Positions 58,228-64,000 of a DNA stretch of 64,000 nucleotides are shown here, in pieces; the stretch's first letter is position 1, and each line of letters opens with the position of its first letter. The stretch comes from Salinicoccus kekensis. Lineage in GTDB: Bacteria; Bacillota; Bacilli; Staphylococcales; Salinicoccaceae. The translations under genes were made by a program, and so were the position numbers. The stretch lies in contig NZ_OBQF01000004.1 in the NCBI RefSeq assembly GCF_900220995.1, forward strand, positions 186,001-250,000. The letters run 5' to 3'. The notes under the pieces are model-generated. The model saw only the letters and a program-made list of their open reading frames with translations, had not been told where the DNA came from and ran no database searches.

Positions 58228-59073
58228 TTAACCGAGCAATCTCACCCGGTAAACTTCGTTACAGCAGCCCCGCATCGAATTATATACATGGATGGCCTGC
58301 CTTTCTTTCTGAACAAGACCGAACACAGTCGGCCCGCTCCCGCTCATCATCGCCTTGTCCGCACCTGAAGCCTCCATGTTCTGGATCAGCTTTTTCACTT
58401 CAGGGTAATGCCGGGCCGTCACCTCTTCCAAATCGTTTTTCATATGGCGGATTACGCCATCATAATCTCCCGCCAATGCCGCTTCGACCACTTTTTCGGA
58501 TGCCGGTTCATGCTTACCCGGCTCCAGATGCGAATAGATCGTCTTGGTCGAGACGCCGATTGAAGGTTTTGCGAGTATCACCCAGGCATTCGTCGGTTTA
58601 GGGAGGAGCTTCACCTCTTCCCCCCTGCCCGTGCAGAGTGCCGTGCGGCCGTAGACGCAAAAAGGGATGTCCGAACCCAGCTCTGCGCTGAGATCCGCAA
58701 GCTCATCAAGCGGCCGCTCCAGGCCGTAGAGTTTATTCATCCCCCTGAATGTCGCCGCCGCATCACTTGAACCGCCCGCGAGGCCGGCCGCAATCGGTAT
58801 GTTCTTATCGATGACGATGTTCACACCCGTCCTGATATCATAAGTCTTCATCATCAAAGCCGCAGCCTGGTAAGCCAGGTTCTTCCTGTCATTCGGCACA
58901 TACTGATTTTCGGTCTCTATGATGATTTGATCATCACTGCGCTTCTCGAAGGACAATTGATCATTCAGATCCACCGTCGTCATCACCATGCTCACTTCAT
59001 GATAATTGTCCTCACGTTTAAAAAGAGTGTCCAAAGTTAAATTGATTTTAGCCGGAGCTGTTTCATAATGCAT
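58228..59073 (-). CDS. ispE: 4-diphosphocytidyl-2-C-methyl-D-erythritol kinase
   Basis: 281 residues from the ATG at 59073 (MHYETAPAKINLTLDT), behind ATGGAGACAG. GHMP kinase motifs: PAKINLTL, PIAAGLAGGSSDAAA (ATP loop) and MMSGSGPTVFGL. Third MEP-pathway gene in the window. Normally veg and ksgA precede it; here the backbone ends and a repeat array and ABC exporter follow. Confidence 0.95.
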   Translation of the reverse strand: MHYETAPAKINLTLDTLFKREDNYHEVSMVMTTVDLNDQLSFEKRSDDQIIIETENQYVPNDRKNLAYQAAALMMKTYDIRTGVNIVIDKNIPIAAGLAGGSSDAAATFRGMNKLYGLERPLDELADLSAELGSDIPFCVYGRTALCTGRGEEVKLLPKPTNAWVILAKPSIGVSTKTIYSHLEPGKHEPASEKVVEAALAGDYDGVIRHMKNDLEEVTARHYPEVKKLIQNMEASGADKAMMSGSGPTVFGLVQKERQAIHVYNSMRGCCNEVYRVRLLG

Positions 59074-59146
59074 AATACTGTCTCCATTTGTCCTGATATT
59101 TTTGTCTATTTTAACATAGATCAAAGATGCATATGAAATATCCATC

Positions 59147-59180
59147 AAAATAAAAGGCCCAGCCGCCCGGGAGGCAGCTG
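59147..59180 (-). terminator. Terminator downstream of repeat array 2
   Basis: CAGCTGCC and GGCGGCTG (one G-U pair) form a stem on the minus strand, followed by GGCCTTTTATTTTG. It would end the ABC exporter transcript after it has passed through the repeats. Confidence 0.75.
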
Positions 59181-59222
59181 AACCTTGGTGGACCTCCATC
59201 CTGTAATTGCCGGGGTGGGCCC

Positions 59223-59475
59223 TGATCCGATCACACCCCGGATTTCGGGGCCACCAAATCGGATTTTGAAGATGTTTCCGATCACACCCCGGGTTTCAGG
59301 GCCTTCAAATCGGATTCTGAAGACGAATCCGATCACACCCCGGGTTTCAGGGCCTTCAAATCGGATTTTGAAGACGATTCCGATCACACCCCGGATTTCG
59401 GGGCCACCAAATCGGATTTTGAAGACGAATCCGATCACACCCCGGATTACAGGAGCACCAAATCGGATGATGCGG
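59223..59475. repeat. Tandem array of 51-bp palindromic repeats (array 2)
   Basis: Five units start at 59227, 59278, 59329, 59380 and 59431, each exactly 51 bp apart; the fifth is degenerate. The consensus starts CCGATCACACCCCGG and contains ATCGGATT-TTGAAGACG-AATCCGAT, an 8-bp inverted repeat with a 9-base loop that bridges unit boundaries. Two linker variants occur (GGATTTCGGGGCCACC and GGGTTTCAGGGCCTTC). It begins a few bases after the stop of the permease gene and lies between that gene and its terminator. Confidence 0.95.
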
Positions 59476-59476
59476 A

Positions 59477-60178
59477 TCAACCATCTGATTTCCTTCTATT
59501 GAACGCCCACAGGACGATTCCGAGACTTACAGCCACCCAGGCGAGGAGGATCAGAAACTCTGCTGCACCGCCGTCACCATTGTAAATATACAAGTTCTGA
59601 TACAGCGGGAAGTATTCTGCAATCTGCCTTGCGATATGTCCTTCCTCAGTGACCAGAAATTCGATATACGGGGTGAAGCCAAACAGGAACATTATCGGTA
59701 TCAGGTATACGGACGTCGTTGCCACACTCTTGACGATCAGCCCGATGCCGATGCCGAGGTTCAGGAAGAATACGCCGAGGAGAATCAATCCCGCGATATT
59801 TTCAAGACTCCAGAAACCATCCGCATCGATCAGGAAAATGGAGGCAGCCAGTGAGATGACAGTCATCAAAGTGATCACTAGGCTCTTCCCCGTTATGATA
59901 TCCAAAATCGAGGCCGGCGACTGCAGAAGCCCCCTCAGCGTATCTTTTTCATTCTCTTCCGCCATCATCGTCATCATCCCGCTGAACGTCACCGACGTGA
60001 ACACGACCCCGACGATGATGATCACCATCTCACTCGGCAGAGTCCCTGCATCCGCGCCCAGCCTGCCGAAGAATGCCGCAAGCACCACCGGTATCAGCAC
60101 CGAAGTGAACAGCATCATGTTCCTCATGAATTCCTTATAATCTTTTTCAAATATAGCCAGCACTCGTGTCATACTCAT
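59477..60178 (-). CDS. ABC-2 type exporter permease (permease B)
   Basis: 233 residues from the ATG at 60178. About six membrane helices in an ABC-2 arrangement; cytoplasmic N-terminus KDYKEFMRNMMLF, then ENEKDTLRGLLQSPASILDIITGKSLV, the typical amphipathic coupling segment. C-terminal tail WAFNRRKSDG. It pairs with the ATPase gene just upstream, overlapping nothing. It is about 30% alike by eye in layout to permease A at 61.2 kb (both have a TMxxFNRR-type end). Substrate unknown. Confidence 0.85.
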   Translation of the reverse strand: MSMTRVLAIFEKDYKEFMRNMMLFTSVLIPVVLAAFFGRLGADAGTLPSEMVIIIVGVVFTSVTFSGMMTMMAEENEKDTLRGLLQSPASILDIITGKSLVITLMTVISLAASIFLIDADGFWSLENIAGLILLGVFFLNLGIGIGLIVKSVATTSVYLIPIMFLFGFTPYIEFLVTEEGHIARQIAEYFPLYQNLYIYNGDGGAAEFLILLAWVAVSLGIVLWAFNRRKSDG

Positions 60179-60179
60179 T

Positions 60180-61019
60180 TTAAACAAGCTCCTTTCCTGT
60201 CACTTTTTTAAACACTTCACCCAACGTCGGGAAATCCGTGCGGATATCGATGACACTATCGTCGAACAGCGCCTCTTTCAAAAGGCCACCGTTCTCCTGA
60301 TCCCGCCCGACCGTACGGACACCGCCGTCTTCGTAGGTCAGATGCACTTCATTCCTCTTATACTTGTGGCGCAATACTTCCGGAGCGCCGGTTTCCTTGA
60401 TCACACCTTCATGCAGGAATGCCACCCGGCCACACAGCCTCGTCGCTTCATCCATATTGTGTGTCGTCAGCATGATCGTCGTGCCCTCTTCCTTCAAATC
60501 TTCAAGCATTTCATGAATCTTTTCGGTCGTCGTCGGATCGAGGGCACTCGTCGGCTCATCCAGAAACATCACATCCGGTTTGTGCAGCACCGCCTTGCAC
60601 AGCAGGACCCGCTGCTTCATTCCTTTGGAGAGCTTTGAAACCCTTTTGTCCTTTTCATCGGCCAAGCCCACCTTGTCCAGAACTTCATCCACAACCTTTT
60701 TAGGCGCACCGTACAGTTTCCTGAAAAGTTCGAGGTTATCCTTGACCGTCAGCCTTTCATATAAGGAACTTTTATCCGACAGTATCCCTAAGTTCCTTAC
60801 ATAAGAAGTTCTGCCGAAATGCCTGCTCCCTGTGCCGTTCACTTCAATATCCCCGCCGTCCGGCTTGAACTCACCAGTCAAAAGTTTGATCGTCGTCGTC
60901 TTTCCCGATCCGCTCGGGCCAAGAAGCCCGAACACTTCGCCTTTCCCCACTTCAAAATCTATGCCTTTCAATGCATGTTCGTTGCCGAATGTCTTTTTCA
61001 GATTCGTTACATGTATCAT
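60180..61019 (-). CDS. ABC exporter ATPase
   Basis: 279 residues. Walker A GPSGSGKT at about 34-41, Q-loop NLGILSDKSSLYERLTVKDNLELF, signature LSKGMKQRV, Walker B VMFLDEPTSALD and H-loop TTHNMDEA; a C-terminal extension (about 215-279) of DrrA/CcmA type. It drives ABC-2 permeases such as the one encoded next. A terminator hairpin separates it from permease A upstream. Confidence 0.92.
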   Translation of the reverse strand: MIHVTNLKKTFGNEHALKGIDFEVGKGEVFGLLGPSGSGKTTTIKLLTGEFKPDGGDIEVNGTGSRHFGRTSYVRNLGILSDKSSLYERLTVKDNLELFRKLYGAPKKVVDEVLDKVGLADEKDKRVSKLSKGMKQRVLLCKAVLHKPDVMFLDEPTSALDPTTTEKIHEMLEDLKEEGTTIMLTTHNMDEATRLCGRVAFLHEGVIKETGAPEVLRHKYKRNEVHLTYEDGGVRTVGRDQENGGLLKEALFDDSVIDIRTDFPTLGEVFKKVTGKELV

Positions 61020-61069
61020 TTGAACCCCTCCATCTTCGCTTGTTTCGTTCTTGATTCAAGATTACATGC

Positions 61070-61100
61070 AAAATAAAAACACCGCGATAACATCACGGTG
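61070..61100 (-). terminator. Terminator between permease A and the ATPase gene
   Basis: CACCGTGAT and ATCGCGGTG (one G-U pair) with loop GTT, followed on the minus strand by TTTTTATTTTGC. The remaining bases 61101-61209 show nothing further. Confidence 0.75.
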
Positions 61101-61209
61101 AGTTGTAGTCATTTATTGTCCGGTTGTAGCTGAATACTCGTAGATACTTAAAGGCAATACGCTGAACTGTACTCAATAAGGATGAAGTGTACCGCCCCGG
61201 GCCGTGCTG

Positions 61210-61905
61210 TTACAGCGACTTCGTCCTCCTGTTGAAAACGGTCATGAAGAAGACCAAGCTCAGCAGCACCCAGAGGATAAGACTGATATAAGGGCCGGCC
61301 AAAGATCCGCCCTCAATATGCTTAATCTGATAAACCGGGGTCAGCTCAAAAAATTGCCTGATGATATTGTTCCTGTCATAAATCAGGAAATCAATATACG
61401 GTGACATGGCGAATACGAAAAGCAGAATCATTATGAATAATGAAGTCGCCGCCACTGAATTGGATAACATGCCGAATCCAGCAGAACTGAAGTAGAAGAA
61501 CAGCCATATGAGCACCAGCGCCGGAAAAATGGTGATGCTCAGCAAATTCATATAACCAAGTACGATCAGATTGATCCCAAGGATAAGAAAAGCGGCCGGG
61601 AAGAGCAGCAGTGCTTTGCCAAGAAAATTGGCCGCCATATCCTGCCTGTCGACGATCATATGCTCCATTGTACCGTGTTCATTCTCCTCTGCCACAAGGC
61701 CCATCAATATGGCACCCAGCGTGGAGGCAAAGGTGATTCCGATGATGACATTGATGACGATGAACGGCATCGGCGCCCCGGCCGTGTCCATCCTCTGGAA
61801 CATCAATGACATGACGACCGGCAGGAGCAGGCTCGTCAGCATAGACATGTTGACTATGATCTCCTTCGCGTTCAGCATGAATACCGCCATTATTTTATGC
61901 CTCAT
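61210..61905 (-). CDS. ABC-2 type exporter permease (permease A)
   Basis: 231 residues from the ATG at 61905 (MRHKIMAVFMLNAKE), behind AAAGGGG. Six predicted membrane helices; EENEHGTMEHMIVDRQDMAANFLGKALL corresponds to the coupling segment in permease B, and the end MTVFNRRTKSL also mirrors it. It is 25 bp after the LytTR gene, in the same unit, without an ATPase gene of its own. It may share the ATPase encoded downstream. Confidence 0.85.
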   Translation of the reverse strand: MRHKIMAVFMLNAKEIIVNMSMLTSLLLPVVMSLMFQRMDTAGAPMPFIVINVIIGITFASTLGAILMGLVAEENEHGTMEHMIVDRQDMAANFLGKALLLFPAAFLILGINLIVLGYMNLLSITIFPALVLIWLFFYFSSAGFGMLSNSVAATSLFIMILLFVFAMSPYIDFLIYDRNNIIRQFFELTPVYQIKHIEGGSLAGPYISLILWVLLSLVFFMTVFNRRTKSL

Positions 61906-61930
61906 GATTTCAACCCCTTTTCCACCAATG

Positions 61931-62839
61931 TCACAGTTTGATGAGCCTTTCCTGAATTTCATTGTACTTTGTACGGGATAAAGGAATTTTGGATTCTTCA
62001 GGATTGCTGATCACGACGGAATATGTATTTTTGGACCATGTGATGATTTCCTTCACTTTATGGAGGTTCACGATGTATGAACGGTGACATCTGTAAAACC
62101 CGTGATCACCCAGTGACTTCTCAGCATCCTGCAAAGTCGACTCCATCGCGAACTTTTCCCGGGAAATATTGATGAAGACCTTTCCTTCATTACTTTCAAT
62201 GTATTCTATGTCCCGTATATTCACAAATAAAGTCTTATCTTCCGCCTTCACTTTGATTCTGCTTATATGATCCATCCCGGATGTTTTTTCATTCTCCTCC
62301 GTCTCGACGCTTTGAAGCCCCTCCCGGGTCAGCCGCATGATTTCAGGCTGGACGAGGAAGGCATCTTCAGTTTTCGTCACTGCAACGACTATGCTTTTAC
62401 CCTGATCGCCAAGCTGGGCTTTCAATTTATGGAACAGATGGATGTTTTCCCTGGTCGCCTGGAAGAAAGGTTCAATGAATAATATATGCTCCTGGCGGCA
62501 CATCAGCCCGAGTATGAAACTGAGCCGCTGATTCAATTCGGCACTTGCCCTGCCGAGTTTTATTTTCCCCGAACCTTCCAATTCGAACTGCTTCATCAGG
62601 TCAGCGACATCGAATCCCCGGTTGTACCATTTATTATAGAATGAAATGTGATCTTTTATGCTGAGACGCTTATACACCGGTATACCGGCTTTAACGACAT
62701 TGATATGTTTTAAGTCGACAGACTCTTCGAGACGGCTCAAATACTCAAAAGGCATCTGGATTGCTTTTACCGTCCCCGGTTCAAATGAGATCTGCCCGCC
62801 GGCCGCTTCCCCTGTGAGTTCACTGACGTTTATCTTCAT
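61931..62839 (-). CDS. LytTR regulator with degenerate ABC-ATPase-like N-terminus
   Basis: 302 residues from the ATG at 62839. The C-terminal 110 residues are a LytTR DNA-binding domain (IRDIEYIESNEGKVFINIS, GFYRCHRSYIVNLHKVKEIITW, IPLSRTKYNEIQERL). The first 180 residues follow the layout of an ABC ATPase (YKRLSIKDHISFYNKWY resembles the post-Q-loop segment; LGRASAELNQRLSFILGLMCRQEHILFIEP resembles signature plus Walker B), but no Walker A is present, the LSGG signature is lost and the H-loop histidine is replaced. It probably senses rather than hydrolyses. It leads the permease A unit. Confidence 0.82.
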   Translation of the reverse strand: MKINVSELTGEAAGGQISFEPGTVKAIQMPFEYLSRLEESVDLKHINVVKAGIPVYKRLSIKDHISFYNKWYNRGFDVADLMKQFELEGSGKIKLGRASAELNQRLSFILGLMCRQEHILFIEPFFQATRENIHLFHKLKAQLGDQGKSIVVAVTKTEDAFLVQPEIMRLTREGLQSVETEENEKTSGMDHISRIKVKAEDKTLFVNIRDIEYIESNEGKVFINISREKFAMESTLQDAEKSLGDHGFYRCHRSYIVNLHKVKEIITWSKNTYSVVISNPEESKIPLSRTKYNEIQERLIKL

Positions 62840-62901
62840 ATACTTCACGCCTTTCCTTCTCAATTATATAAAAATCAGCCCTCAAGCACCACCCATCTTA
62901 A

Positions 62902-62915
62902 TGAAAACGTATTCA
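62902..62915. promoter_or_regulatory. cre-like operator upstream of the lytTR gene
   Basis: TGAAAACGTATTCA fits the cre pattern and is the exact reverse complement of the site upstream of proB at 36416-36429, with identity extending to 20 bases. Confidence 0.6.
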
Positions 62916-62981
62916 TTTAGATTTCGAGACTTTTTCTCTTCCATTCTGTAAATACATATTGTAATATAAACATACAGTTAG

Positions 62982-62994
62982 TTACATTATGTAA
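62982..62994. promoter_or_regulatory. 13-bp palindrome in the FMN reductase promoter region
   Basis: TTACAT-T-ATGTAA is a perfect interrupted palindrome 35 bp before the reductase start. TTGTAA at 62959-62964 could be the -35, putting the palindrome on the -10. This is a common layout for MarR/DUF24-type redox repressors; the regulator is not identified. Confidence 0.5.
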
Positions 62995-63028
62995 TTAAAT
63001 AAATATATGTTATCCGGAGGAAAGATTT

Positions 63029-63592
63029 ATGACTAAAATTGGTATTATAGTAGGAAGCACACGCGAAGGCCGTGTCAGCACACAGGTCGCAGAATGGGTT
63101 AAGGATTTTGCTGAGAAGCAGAATACGGATGCAGAATTTGAAGTCGTTGACATCAAGGAATACGGTCTTGACCGCTTCAACGAAAAATTGCCGCCGGCTA
63201 TGGCGAACAAAGAGTACTCAAATGAGAAAATTGATGCATGGTCTGAAAAGATTGATTCATTGGACGGTTTCATCTTCGTCACTCCTGAATATAATAAAAA
63301 CATCTCCTCTTCACTGAAGGATCATATCGACTACATCGCTTCCGAGTGGAACAACAAATCAGCTGGAATCGTCTCTTACGGCTCCACCCTCGGAATTGCT
63401 GCATCAATGGCACTTCGCAGCACTTTGGCAAACTTGAAGCTCGCGATCGTCACACCTCAGGGTGCGTTCAGCCTTTTCACCGACTTTGAAAACATGAGCA
63501 CATTCAAGCCGGCAGAAGTGCACAATCCAACTATGGAAGCAGTCGTTACAGATGTTGTGAATTGGGCAAAAGCACTTAAGACAATCCGTTAA
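63029..63592 (+). CDS. NADPH-dependent FMN reductase
   Basis: 187 residues, flavodoxin-like. The phosphate-binding loop GIIVGSTREGRVSTQVAEWV and the SLKDHIDYIASEW segment with VTPEYNKNISSSLK (FMN ring contact) define the NADPH_dep_FMN_red family (azoreductase/chromate/quinone reductase-like). GGAGG lies 7 bases before the ATG. Substrate unknown; possibly quinone or azo detoxification. Convergent with a second member at the window end. Confidence 0.88.
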   Translation: MTKIGIIVGSTREGRVSTQVAEWVKDFAEKQNTDAEFEVVDIKEYGLDRFNEKLPPAMANKEYSNEKIDAWSEKIDSLDGFIFVTPEYNKNISSSLKDHIDYIASEWNNKSAGIVSYGSTLGIAASMALRSTLANLKLAIVTPQGAFSLFTDFENMSTFKPAEVHNPTMEAVVTDVVNWAKALKTIR

Positions 63593-63618
63593 TCAGAACT
63601 CAATATTTACAATATAAA

Positions 63619-63651
63619 GAAGCCTGCATGGATTTTTCATGCAGGCTTTGT
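63619..63651. terminator. Terminator between convergent FMN reductase genes
   Basis: AGCCTGCATG and CATGCAGGCT form a 10-bp stem with a T-rich loop; plus-side tail TTGTTG is short, so efficiency is uncertain. Confidence 0.7.
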
Positions 63652-63656
63652 TGTGG

Positions 63657-64000
63657 TTAAAATCCGAATTGGGCATCTTTTTCAGCCCTGATATCCTGAT
63701 ACGTGCGTGACAGGACCATCGTATCATCGATCAGCCTGTCCAGGCGCATGTCCACATCATCTCCCAGCAGTTGCCCGTCCTGGAAGTTCGTATCCAGTAT
63801 GAAGACATACCTTGGGACGATGTTCGCCTTCAAGTAGCTGAGTACCGGCTTATAGTTATACTCCGGGATTAAAAAGTGTTTGTCGGAGCCGGCCGTGATC
63901 AGCATGCTCACCGTTTTATCCTCGAGTGCATTCTGAGGGAGGAGGTCGAAGACGTTCTTCAACGGCGCTGGCATGGAGGCCTGGAAAATCGGGCTGCCGA
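63657..64000 (-). CDS. NADPH-dependent FMN reductase, C-terminal part (partial)
   Basis: The frame is open to base 64000, so the gene continues beyond the window; about 114 C-terminal residues are visible. GSPIFQASMPAPLKNVFDLLP is the family's substrate/FMN-site segment, followed by KTVSMLITAGSD. The first methionine inside the window is internal, not a start. Related in fold to the plus-strand reductase at 63.0 kb but not closely similar in sequence; nearer to SsuE-like flavin reductases. Confidence 0.85.
   Translation of the reverse strand, partial: GSPIFQASMPAPLKNVFDLLPQNALEDKTVSMLITAGSDKHFLIPEYNYKPVLSYLKANIVPRYVFILDTNFQDGQLLGDDVDMRLDRLIDDTMVLSRTYQDIRAEKDAQFGF

Noticed and set aside
59145-59502. 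Open frames on both strands across array 2
   Set aside because: Same artefact of a 51-bp unit without stops; no initiation signals, and low-complexity composition.
62902-62915. Integration or attachment site, suggested by the 20-bp repeat shared with 36.4 kb
   Set aside because: The copies are inverted, palindromic at the core and both just upstream of gene starts, with no integrase or tRNA end; an operator explains them better.

Overview
The window is a stretch of low-to-middle GC Firmicute chromosome. Gene order matches the Bacillales housekeeping backbone that in Staphylococcus runs ispE-purR-...-ftsH-...-lysS-tRNA-pdxR-pdxS-nupC-ctsR-...-gltX-...-nusG-rplKAJL-rpoB, here read almost entirely on the minus strand. 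The staphylococcal-style order (pdxRS, nupC and ctsR between the tRNA genes and rpoB), a divergent sigH, and separate MEP-pathway genes ispD and ispF at a fairly high GC (judged by eye) suggest a non-Staphylococcus member of Staphylococcaceae, most likely Salinicoccus or a close relative. That placement is inference; no database search was possible.

Layout. 1-20.6 kb (minus): the N-terminal half of rpoB, ybxB-type methyltransferase, rplL/J/A/K, nusG, secE, a short rpmG not visible as a long ORF, sigH, rae1, rlmB, mrnC, cysS, cysE (with a T-box leader), gltX, ispF, ispD, yacL, radA, and the stress operon ctsR-mcsA-mcsB-clpC under a clear CtsR operator. 20.6-31.7 kb is accessory or rearranged: a nucleoside transporter, a two-gene guanidinium exporter behind a guanidine-I riboswitch, a SRPBCC protein, a luciferase-like flavoenzyme, a sulfonate/taurine-type ABC importer, a 51-bp tandem repeat array, pdxS without pdxT, divergent pdxR, and a CitMHS-type transporter. 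31.8-32.4 kb: six tRNA genes (Val, Gly, Pro, Leu, Ala, Ile) with no rRNA genes beside them.

32.5-33.8 kb holds the most interesting locus: a 34-codon peptide gene with its own promoter, ribosome binding site and terminator, divergent from an Rgg-like HTH regulator, with a perfect 18-bp palindrome between them centred near -47 of the peptide promoter. It looks like an undescribed peptide-pheromone (RRNPP/Rgg-type) signalling module. 33.8-59.1 kb returns to backbone (cupin, proBA, lysS, dusB, folKBP, cysK, hslO, ftsH, hpt, tilS, yabR, divIC, rqcP, mazG, mfd, pth, rplY, prs, glmU, spoVG, ridA, purR, ispE), with a flippase gene missing between mfd and mazG.

59.1-64 kb: the backbone breaks upstream of ispE. 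A second 51-bp repeat array, unrelated in sequence to the first but built to the same plan, lies in the 3' untranslated region of an ABC-2 exporter unit. Then come a second permease, a LytTR regulator carrying a degenerate ABC-ATPase-like N-terminus, and two convergent FMN reductases, the last cut by the window end.
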